Shown here: piece by piece, positions 56,085 through 64,000 of the stretch
How positions within the stretch are numbered: position 1 is the first letter of the stretch
Layout: each line of letters begins with the position of its first letter
Assembly (NCBI GenBank): GCA_022570795.1
Contig: JAKUDP010000005.1
Span: forward strand, 1 to 64,000
Source of the DNA: Sphaerulina vaccinii
Taxonomy: Eukaryota; Ascomycota; Dothideomycetes; Mycosphaerellales; Mycosphaerellaceae
Length of the DNA: 64,000 bases
Reading direction: 5' to 3'
Translations under genes and position numbers: made by a program
Notes under the pieces: generated by a model
Database searches by the model: none
Told to the model about the DNA's origin: nothing
The model's input: the letters and a program-made list of their open reading frames with translations, nothing else

Positions 56085-56648
56085 TCACTCAGGTGCGCCT
56101 TCTCCGATGGGAAAGCTGGCATACCTGACAACTTGCCAGACTCCGTTGCCCCGACCGATAAAGTCCAGCCTGCCCATGCTATAACGTAGCACTCCGGGGT
56201 TGAAGTTCACATTCTCCATAGTTAAGAAGACAGTCGCTTTGCCAGTCTTTTCCGCTACGCTAGCAGTAATCTCTGTAGGCCGGATATAATAATTTGGCCT
56301 TTCGGCATATATCTTGCTGAATCCATGCAAGAATCCATCGAAGTCGACCTCAGACGGGAGTGTCGCATAAGTGGTTCCTACTGTGAACACGTCTTGAGCT
56401 ATATGGTCCCATGGATAAGTGGTTCGATCCCAGTTCCGGTTATTAGTAGCTGTGACTATGTCAGCAGTGACCTTAGTGAGGTACTGCTCGATCAGAGTGT
56501 TGTTCGTAACTGAAGTATTCGTGACCGAAGAGGATGTGGTAGATGTGCTAGGTGAGACCGGAGACAGAGCATCAGATGCGGCTGATGATGAGGCCTGAGG
56601 AGACATGGTCGCACGAGCAGGATTGCCGGGCGAAGGATTTTGTGGCAT
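56085..56648 (-). CDS. SnoaL/NTF2-like small protein
   Basis: A single exon encodes 187 residues. The first ~50 are a Ser/Thr-rich disordered region; an alternative start is the second ATG at residue 15. From about 50 the pattern fits the SnoaL/NTF2-like cone fold: a long helix (Q-Y-L-T-K-V-T-A-D-I-V), W-D-R-T-T-Y-P-W-D-H-I-A as the second helix, then alternating strands ending with V-W-Q-V-V-R-Y-A-S-F-P. Fungal proteins of this kind are mostly uncharacterised; I assign no reaction. Confidence 0.6.
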   Translation of the reverse strand: MPQNPSPGNPARATMSPQASSSAASDALSPVSPSTSTTSSSVTNTSVTNNTLIEQYLTKVTADIVTATNNRNWDRTTYPWDHIAQDVFTVGTTYATLPSEVDFDGFLHGFSKIYAERPNYYIRPTEITASVAEKTGKATVFLTMENVNFNPGVLRYSMGRLDFIGRGNGVWQVVRYASFPIGEGAPE

Positions 56649-58978
56649 GATCCGGGTAGGGCTGATAGTCTAGCTGTCGAACGACTCGGGATGAATCTTG
56701 TCCAGGCCGTGGAATGGTGCCTGAATTGTGGTTTCGGTCTTGGGCATGATGGGTGTTTCCAGAAAACAGGATCAACACTCCAGTATCATGAAGAAATTCT
56801 GTGACACGCAGTCTTTGCCGATGGAAATGCGAGGCGATGGGGTGATCAGAGCAAGGTTGTTGTGATAAGCGAGAAGGAGATGAGGTTTGGTGAGGTGTCA
56901 ATGCTCATGCAACGCCAAGGCTTTTGCCACTTTGCACCTTCCCCACTTTCACGCTTCCTTTTGCTGCAGACTATCGACATCTCTACTACGCGTATATCAT
57001 CATCTTTTGCCATAGAACGCGTGCGTGTATGTTTCAGATTAGAGCCGGAATAATTTGAGGGACTCTACTGGCACATTCGATACGAGGCAACACGCCACAT
57101 ATGCGGTACCTCAAATTCGGCATTTCAGGGAGAAAGAGCATTATGGGGACCTGCGAGCTCAAGTCCTGCAGTCTGCAGTCGACATGAAATGTGTAAAGGG
57201 TACTGGCATGTTTCGCGAAGAAGAGAGTGCCACTGCTCGACACGAAGTCGCATCTCTACCTGACCAGATAGCCTCGTTTTGAGTGGTACACGAAGAAAGG
57301 ATCCTGGATCTGGTTTCAGCGCAGACAAGTCTTAGCACACGACATCTGAAGGGAGAAGATCGTAGCAAGTCTTGCTGATGTACAGTTCCTGGATTGACTG
57401 AGCATCGGCCGGATGGGTTCACACACATCCCGCGCGCGAAGACCTCACCTCATACAAGCTCTATGAGCAATTCATACGGATCGGTCTGGACCCATGACAC
57501 TGAAATCGTTGCGCATGTTGCGAGAATCGGACTTTTCTGAATCGTCCAACTCGGAGCACATCCACTTACGAAGACATTTTAGATGTGCCACTCTCCTCGG
57601 ATCGTAGCTGGAGATGTAATCATGTGTGGGGAGAAGGAAAGAGGGTGCAGCTGAAGCTGATGTTCATTTTCACCTGATGCCAAGGTTTACTAGCGTAAGC
57701 GCACATGCAAGTTCTGGTCCATGAATTACACAAGAGCGGTTCTCCGAGTTGGGGCACGCACTCTGGCAGCACTTCTGGTAGTATCTTACTCCAAGCCCAA
57801 CAGGAGCATCTCGTGCTTGCTGTAAACAATTTCTAGACCCGGACCTGGTCAATGATGTCGACATATCCGAGATCGATGGTAAAGTGCAGAGCGAGATATG
57901 GCGCAACTCGAAGATACCCAGATCCTGGTGCACGACCATCCAAAGACTGCTCTTAGTTTGTCCCGATTCTGGCAGCTCGAGCAGATCTGTTGTCCATCGA
58001 TACGGCGTTCACCTGGCACACGAGTCTACAATCCTCGGTCCCAGCCCGAAAATGGTTCTCGCAGGGCCCGAATTCCTGCTCTGTTCTCTCTAGCACGACC
58101 GAGATCCTGGACGGTCGACGCAGGTGGAGCACACGTCTTACAGAATCTATCTTGTGGATCAGATGTCCCGACCAAGCGCTACAAGGTTGTGTACGATTAC
58201 TTGCCTGATCCGCGGGACATCGAATATATTGCTATTACTCTTCTCTGATGAGCCAATTCGATCTTGGTGGTTCGCGATACCGATGGCATGGTGTCTAGGC
58301 AGGAAACGTGTAGCAGCTATGGCTGGAACCTGAAGAACTGAGGTCGAGTCCAATACTCCATAGGGCAACGTCTCGACTTTCGACCTGGTCCCTGTTAGCA
58401 TCGGCGTGACCTATGCCGGTGGCAAGGAGAGATGCTGAGGTGCATGATCCGCACCTAGCATTGCTGTTGCCTTCCGGCCATACGAAGAAAATTGAACTGG
58501 TATCAATGCTTATTCGAGAGGCATAGACTGTGTATTGAGAACCGAAGGAAATGTTGACGATCCTTCTTTATCGTGGTATTGTCTATCCATCCGCGCCAAC
58601 AAACCCCTAAGTCACGGTCAATGCTACGAGCCCTTTCCATGAAATGGCCTGCACGCAATCTGCCCTCGCCTGCACGACTGGTTTGCCCGACTCTGGGAGA
58701 ACACCATTGAAACAACACGATCGCCAGGAAAGCGTCGTAAGGCATATGCTGTCTCCAGTGATCAACGCCCACGACGATCTTTCGCCACCATATCAACGCA
58801 GCTTCCCTCTGCTAGTGAAACGTTGCGCTGCGACCTGACCGGAGACGTACCTGGGTGGCTTGGTCGTACGCACACCTTGCGAGGAAACGCTTCATCCATG
58901 CATCCCGACAATTTAACTCTTGTATGGCGTGGTCCCGAGAACGAAGACCGTGCAATGTAGAATTGATCGCAAGATCCT
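56649..58978. other. 2.3-kb intergenic region; no supported gene
   Basis: Overlapping short frames are on both strands. A cysteine-rich minus-strand stretch near 57,680-57,790 lacks a signal peptide exon with proper splice sites. I call nothing here. Confidence 0.5.
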
Positions 58979-59901
58979 CTACTGCCAGCCATTCCAAGCG
59001 TCAACGGCGATCTGAAAATCTGCGAGATTGTCGAAATCGGCCAGGACCGGGAGTGGCACATCTTGTTCCAGCTCGTTCTCGATCTGCGCACCTCCTACTC
59101 CTATGCCGAAAGCCATGCCCCCAGCATTCAGGTTACCCCACATCATTCCTCCAAATCCACCCTCTGGAGCATCCATCTCTGCTGCGCCGTCTCCAAGCTC
59201 TACTTCAGGCGCCATTGGCTGCTGATTCGCGACGGGAGTGCCTGGTCCATTGTATTGCGGGCAGAGAACAGGCCAGTGACCGTCTCCGGGAATTGCACGA
59301 GCTCCGCACAGCCAGCAAAAATCTGTCAAGCAGATCTTGCAAAATAGGTGGTTGCAGCCATCGTGCAAACCATGCGGAGTCTCGCACTCGGGACACAGCT
59401 GATACTCTCTGCCGCGTGTGCCCTCGAAATTGTCTTGGTAGCCCGAGCAGTCGTGGTGATCCTCGGCGGAGACTTGCTTCTTACACTCTGCACAGGTCTT
59501 GGAGTCGCAGTTTTCGCATTTCAGAAGGGCAGTCGTATCAGTCTTCGAGCCTATGAAGTTGCCGCAAGTACCAGTCGCGCAGTAGACGCGTTTGGTAACT
59601 GGTCGGAGGTTGTACTCGATCGACTTTTGTTCGTACTCCTCGACAAAGTGCGAATCGAAGAAGCCTTTGACCGTGTCGAAATAGATCTCCTGCTTGCCAA
59701 CTTCTGGCCGACCGTTTGACTCTCGCTCCAGATGGGCTGCGAATTTTGGCCTGATTCCGACCTCAAAGCACCCGCCGCAGAACACCATACCATGCACGCG
59801 AACTGGGATCAGTGTAATGAAGCCCCCCCCTGGCATGATACACAGTTATACGTTTCCAAATCATCACCGCTACCGCCGCCTTCGTCGATTGCCTCCGCCA
59901 T
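58979..59901 (-). pseudogene. RBR-type RING/IBR ubiquitin ligase gene with a frame break at a G8 run
   Basis: The frame from 59836 to 58979 encodes the second part of RING1 (V-F-C-G-G-C-F), an IBR domain (C-A-T-G-T-C-G and C-E-N-C...C-A-E-C) and a RING2 with C-P-E-C, G-C-N-H-L-F-C and F-C-W-L-C-G, followed by an acidic, Gly-rich tail. The first RING1 cysteines (N-C-V-S-C-Q) and a plausible start (ATG at 59901) lie just upstream in another frame. The two frames meet at eight consecutive C's on the + strand (59823-59830). One extra base, or a sequencing error in the run, explains the break. RBR ligases pass ubiquitin through the RING2 cysteine to substrates. It is either a working gene with an assembly error or a recent pseudogene. 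Confidence 0.75.
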
Positions 59902-60127
59902 GGCTTGGTGAGTTGCTGAGGAGAAGGAGGGGAAATCGGGGGGGTTGGAGGCTCGCGAGGATGTGGCGCCTATTCGTTGAGGTGTGATGAAGGTCAACAA
60001 AAGTGGCGTGTGAGCTGTGCAGTAACTTGCATTGCTGTATGCAAATATCGCTGCTGGTGTTTGCGTGCGTCGTTCTCAATTCAGGGGACCAGTTTGGCTT
60101 CATGCCAAGAGACCAGCGGCGACAGCG

Positions 60128-60207
60128 ACATCAGGAAGAGCGACGCGTTGACCGATACCGAGAATCGACATCAGGAAGAGCGACGCGTTGACCGATACCG
60201 AGAATCG
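60128..60207. repeat. Perfect tandem duplication, 2 x 40 bp
   Basis: The unit at 60128-60167 (starting ACATCAGGAAGAGCGACGCG) is repeated exactly at 60168-60207. Perfect identity indicates a recent event. It lies in intergenic DNA between the RBR gene and its decayed paralogue. Confidence 0.95.
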
Positions 60208-60479
60208 TCTCCAGCACAACAGCAAGCGGATGAGCAACCGTTGTGCGCCCGCAATGTCGGAACATTGGATCATGGTGATATTCTCACACGACTGACATCT
60301 GCCAGCACGTTCGATCGCAGCATTTGCGCGGCATCACAACCTCCGTGTTCAGACTGCGCGGGCTATGAATCAGATCCTCACAACTCTGCTCGCGAGCAGG
60401 CCACCCTCTTTGACACTCCGAGTACTTCTTTGTGCTCCATGACATAGCCCGCGAAAAGCACCCCAGAACGTCTTCAATC

Positions 60480-60770
60480 TCAGAAGCTCCTCATTTCACG
60501 ACGCTCGACCACTACTCTCATGGTCGAACCACGCCTCGAAGAAGGGCGCCAATGGATTTGCGCTCGAAATGGTTTTATGAACTGTGATGTGATGCCCTTC
60601 TCGAAACATTCAGCGCAGTACACGAAATCGTGTACGCGTATCGCTGGTGGTGTGGTAACGGTCTCCTTGCATACAGCACACACGTAGCTCTCCGAGTTCC
60701 CGCTGCCGTCATTTGCTCCGCCAATCTGATCCGCCGTGGCGTGGTGGTCGAAGCCGAGAAGAGGGGGGAA
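60480..60770 (-). pseudogene. Decayed partial paralogue of the neighbouring RBR/RING gene
   Basis: The minus-strand frame reads Y-V-C-A-V-C-K then V-H-D-F-V-Y-C-A-E-C-F-E-K-G-I. It matches the RING1 region of the gene at 58979-59901 (N-C-V-S-C-Q ... V-H-G-M-V-F-C-G-G-C-F-E-V-G-I). Upstream similarity continues, but the start codon position corresponds to ACG, and the IBR and RING2 parts are absent after about 60,560. It is a tandem duplicate that has lost its catalytic half. Confidence 0.7.
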
Positions 60771-61780
60771 ACCAAGGAGTGGTTGGACAGTAAGGAGGAT
60801 GTGGTGCTTCCTTGCGGGAGTGGAAAAGACCTGTCAAAGTTCTCCATCTCTGGTCTACCATTCGGTTCTCCGAATCGTCGGCGCCGCTGTTTCCTTTGCC
60901 GAATGGTTCTGCCATGGCGCAGCGGCCTTCTCCATGGAAGCACAATGTGAGGAGGATTGCTAGAGATGCTGCTCCACCCAGAATTACGCTCCTAGAAAAG
61001 CCATGGCCATGAAATATAGCAAGCACGTGCAAAATATACAAGAGTATAGGGACAGGTGGATGCACCCCTTATATGGAGGTATATTGACGAGAAGCAACAA
61101 GCATGAGTCTAGGTCTCCAGGAGCTGGAAAGATATAGGCCTTGGAAGTGTTTGCGTGGACGCCGATAACTTGCGCAGATATGACAAAGCAAGCTTTGTAG
61201 TAGACGCAGTGGAAGAGTATTGCATATTCTGTTGGCGCTTCCCCATTGAGATATTCAACTATGCGACTAAAGAGAGCTTTGCTATGGATTTGATTGTTTT
61301 GAGCGTTCACGGAGTTGGAACACAGTACAGACAGACCGCCACGAAAGTGAGGGAGCATAGCATGTTTTTCAGGCGGCGTTCTTCTACTTGACGATGCCCT
61401 ACCATGCGACTAGAGCGAGAGACTTTCTGGACGTGGTTGTTTCTACTTTTATGGAGAAGGACAACAGATCAACGAAGTGACAGAGCATATCATGCACTTT
61501 TGGGGGCTTTCCGCATTTGAGATGCTCTCCGCGCGCTACTGAACAAAGATTGATATGGCACAGCGATTGATGTCGCTGCATTCGAGATGAAACAATTTAT
61601 ACTGGTATACAGTACACATCGAGTGGCATCTCGATTAATGGACACTGTCACATTACACTTCTCTCATCCCCAAATTCCAAAGTGCTCACGCTTTCTTTAC
61701 TGAGCTTTACAGTCTTTCCGTCAACAACGCAATGAAGAGTTGGCCTCTATCAACAGCCTTAACTCGTCCCTCCTCAACAG
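60771..61780. other. Intergenic; weak internal duplication
   Basis: No supported gene. Segments near 61,255-61,375 and 61,400-61,510 share CATGCGACTA-like and AGCATA(G/T)CATG-like blocks at similar spacing, suggesting an old ~130-145 bp duplication. Confidence 0.4.
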
Positions 61781-62600
61781 TCGTCCGTGGTCTAGCGGTA
61801 AAGCAGTAAGTCGTTGGCCTAGCTGATGCTTGCATAACAAGCAGAAAGGCATATTAAGTCTGTGGGCTTTGACCTGTGCTTCTGCACGTAGATTCCGCTG
61901 TGAGGCGATTGTTTTGATCAATCTTCTTTCCCAAATTTTGAGTTTTTGGCTCGTCTGAGTCGAGATAATCTTGTGGTCTCTAACATCCTGAGAGGTGACT
62001 TCAATATGTAAGTCCAATTCATGTCTTTCCAACAGTCGTCCGTGGCCTAGCGGTAGAACAGTAAGTCGTCGTCAAAGCCGGTGCTTTTCACAAATAACAA
62101 GCCAGGGCTATTCGATATGGAGACAGAAAATGCCTTCCGTCAACGCCTTGAGGTTCGAATCGCCCATCTTGGAAGCGATTGTTTTTTGTTACTTTTGCTT
62201 CTCGAATCTTTGCTTTTGCTTCATTACGATCGGTTTTCCTCCAGGTGGGATGTCGTATACAACTTGAGACTGTCCCTCCTCAACAGCCATCATAGGTCTA
62301 GTGGAACGACCATAAGTCGTCAGCGAAAGTTGATGCTATAACACGAACAGCGTACAGGCAGTGAAGAAACAGCTAAGGTTTCCACAGTTCTGGCACACCA
62401 CTCCTACCACTACTAAGACTGGTGATCGTTATTCTTTTGCATGTTTTGCAACCTTTTACCCACTCAGGACTCCATATATGGACTGAGATTGTCTCTTCTC
62501 AACAGCTACCCGTAGTCTAGTGGAATGGCTGTAAGTCATTGGCGTACGCTGATGCTAGTAATATGAATGGCGTGAAGGATCGAGCAGAGCCGAAACACTA
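61781..62600 (+). repeat. Four tandem tRNA-like/SINE-like units
   Basis: Four copies of a block close to GTCCGTGGTCTAGCGGTA...GTAAGTCGT start near 61781, 62035, 62287 and 62506 (spacing 254, 252, 219). Each is preceded by C-T-C-C-T-C-A-A-C-A-G-like sequence. TGGTCTAGCGG fits the RNA polymerase III A box. In copy 2 GGTTCGAATCG (about 62,149) fits a B box, but it lies ~105 nt away and no cloverleaf with matching acceptor stem is seen. I read them as tRNA-derived repeats (SINE or tRNA pseudogenes), not functional tRNAs. Confidence 0.55.
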
Positions 62601-62793
62601 GGCTCTTGCCATATTGGATGCCGGTGAACCACAAAGGCTCGTGGTGGTTGTTGCCTTTCTTTTGCTTCTCTGTGAGTATTTTTACTGTCTTGAACAAGTG
62701 AGGTGTGCATAGTGATCTGCTCGGTTGTTGGTTTGAGCCTATACATACCACGACTGTATACTGTACAAGCGAATGCAACACCATCACGTTCTT

Positions 62794-64000
62794 TCAAGCT
62801 TCTGCAGTAGCAGCACCAGCAGCACCCTTATTCTTTCTACTCCTCTTCTTCTTCCTCGCGCCTTCCTTGACATTGCTACCAGCATCACCTTTTGTCTCCG
62901 CACCAAGACTGACGTGGTTCGGCCCAGTGCTCACTTGATCTCCAAGCCCACCTAGGATCCTTTCGAAACCCCCAGTAGGCTCGTCCGCTGCTCCGAAAGT
63001 CTCCTTCCTCCACTGCTTCAGCCTTTGCTTCTTGCTGTAACGTTTCTTGTCTCTTTGCTTCTTTTCCTGATCTCTAAATGCAGCCATCTTCTTGAGTCCC
63101 GCATATGAATTCAGCGCTTCGTCTTCTGCGAACAAGATATCTCGTGCGGACAGACCAAAGGATGTAGGGGAGGTTTCTCTGTAGCGGAAGCCGACGACTG
63201 GTGTCTTGTGCGAGGCTGTATTTGTGAGTGTTGGATGTTCGAGAGGCAGAGCTGCATCGACGATTTCTTCGATCTTAGCACGTTCTTTACGAGCAGCGCG
63301 TTTGGCGTCGGACTTCTCTTGAAGGCGATCCTTCTTGGTCTTCCGCTTCTTTCCAGACGTCTCCTCGGCATTGGACATTTCAGCGTCTGATGAAGGTGGA
63401 AGTGGTGCGCCGCCTTCTTCTTCATCATCTTCGTCATTTGTAAGAGTGATGGTTGGTTTGTCGCCAGCGTCGAAGTCCGGTATGATGTCGTTGATGTCGA
63501 TGTCGTCGTCGAATTTGGGTTTCTGGATTTTGCGAGTTTTGCTTGAGCCAGCTGCTCCATCTTCGCCGTCTGACATGGCATCGTCGTCGGCGTAGTAGTC
63601 TTCTCCAAAGCGGCGCTTCATTTCCTGCTCCCATTTGTCGTCTTCGAAGTCTCCTTCTATCACGTCTCGCCATTCGTCCAAGTCTAAAGTCTTGCCTCGT
63701 AGACCTGCAGCCTCTTTGATACGCCTGACTTTCTCTTCCGCCTCTTCAACCTTCAGTTTACGCAGTCGAGCTTTCTCTTCGTCACGCTCTCGCTTAGCAG
63801 CCTCCTTCATCTCCTTCTCGCGCTCTCTTTGCTTCGCACGACCAGTCTTTTCATCCCTTCTCACACCATATTTGCCAACATCACGCGAGAATGTATTGAG
63901 TTTCTCGTTGGCAGTTGGGTCCTCGAAGCGTGAATTGTAGATATGCTCGAACTTTTCGGCCCTCTCATCCTCTTCACTATCGTCTGACTCCAGCGGCTGG
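62794..64000 (-). CDS. KRI1: KRI1-like ribosome biogenesis protein, C-terminal part (runs off the window)
   Basis: The open frame covers 62794-64000 on the minus strand and continues past the window end. It lacks its N-terminus. Signature features of Kri1 are S-R-D-V-G-K-Y-G-V-R-R-D-E-K-T-G-R, a Lys/Glu/Arg-rich coiled coil, acidic D-D-D-I-D-I-N-D-I-I-P-D-F-D, and a C-terminal conserved part with G-F-R-Y-R-E-T-S-P-T-S-F-G-L-S-A-R-D-I-L and a D-K-K-R-Y-S-K-K-Q-R basic block. Yeast Kri1 binds Krr1 and is needed for 40S ribosomal subunit assembly in the nucleolus. The basic tail (K-K-K-R-S-R-K-N-K) fits a nucleolar signal. Confidence 0.9.
   Translation of the reverse strand, partial: QPLESDDSEEDERAEKFEHIYNSRFEDPTANEKLNTFSRDVGKYGVRRDEKTGRAKQREREKEMKEAAKRERDEEKARLRKLKVEEAEEKVRRIKEAAGLRGKTLDLDEWRDVIEGDFEDDKWEQEMKRRFGEDYYADDDAMSDGEDGAAGSSKTRKIQKPKFDDDIDINDIIPDFDAGDKPTITLTNDEDDEEEGGAPLPPSSDAEMSNAEETSGKKRKTKKDRLQEKSDAKRAARKERAKIEEIVDAALPLEHPTLTNTASHKTPVVGFRYRETSPTSFGLSARDILFAEDEALNSYAGLKKMAAFRDQEKKQRDKKRYSKKQRLKQWRKETFGAADEPTGGFERILGGLGDQVSTGPNHVSLGAETKGDAGSNVKEGARKKKRSRKNKGAAGAATAEA

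Noticed and set aside
57620..57939. Cysteine-rich minus-strand stretch as a third effector
   Set aside because: No signal peptide can be spliced on, and the Cys-rich part is split between two frames.
62035..62165. Functional intron-containing tRNA gene
   Set aside because: A- and B-box-like sequences are ~105 nt apart, and no acceptor stem or anticodon arm could be paired.

Overview
The window looks like nuclear DNA of a filamentous ascomycete (Pezizomycotina, most likely a dothideomycete). It has short introns with CTRAY-type branch points, plant-associate style secreted proteins, fungal-only families (DUF3328/UstYa, DUF3074, Skt5/Chs4, 2EXR), and retrotransposons destroyed by repeat-induced point mutation (RIP). 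Taxonomy is an inference; no marker gene is present.

Bases 1-17,630 are an AT-rich compartment with no intact gene. It holds three RIP-degraded LTR retrotransposons: a truncated Copia element on the + strand (1-3463), a second copy of the same family on the - strand with both LTRs and a TATAG target duplication (3600-9328), and a Gypsy element on the - strand with both LTRs and an ATAAT duplication (9959-17049). The Gypsy element carries an extra reading frame antisense to pol. CA and TG dinucleotides are almost absent in the worst-hit parts, and LTR pairs differ by C-to-T/G-to-A transitions. The change to normal composition at about 17.6 kb is abrupt and marked by a 13-bp perfect hairpin.

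Bases 17.7-23 kb carry a ferric reductase, a small secreted six-cysteine protein tail-to-tail with it, and a conserved coiled-coil protein. Bases 23.4-27.06 kb hold an unexplained array of about 16 degenerate copies of a ~20-nt core.

Bases 27.0-30.3 kb are the most interesting part. A four-exon UstYa/DUF3328-type gene (-) is divergent from a short two-exon gene (+) that encodes a signal peptide followed by six tandem 14-residue repeats ending in Leu-Gly-Lys-Arg. This is the architecture of a kexin-processed fungal RiPP (dikaritin-like) precursor with its modifying enzyme. The recurring core, ...SIWLG, is Trp-centred; I do not recognise it from any described family.

Bases 30.9-43.8 kb are mainly housekeeping: xylulokinase (with a GC-AG intron), a DUF3074 protein, a PIN-domain protein and a Skt5/Chs4-like chitin synthase activator ending in a CaaX box. 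Bases 44-53 kb encode secreted or hydrolytic functions: a berberine-bridge-type FAD oxidase, a cysteine-rich candidate effector, a GH114 enzyme and a large DUF5695-like protein. Bases 53-61 kb contain F-box/2EXR-like genes, a SnoaL-like protein and an RBR-type RING gene whose first cysteines are out of frame at a G8 run, with a decayed paralogue beside it. Bases 61.8-62.6 kb carry four tRNA-like repeats, and the window ends inside the ribosome biogenesis gene KRI1.
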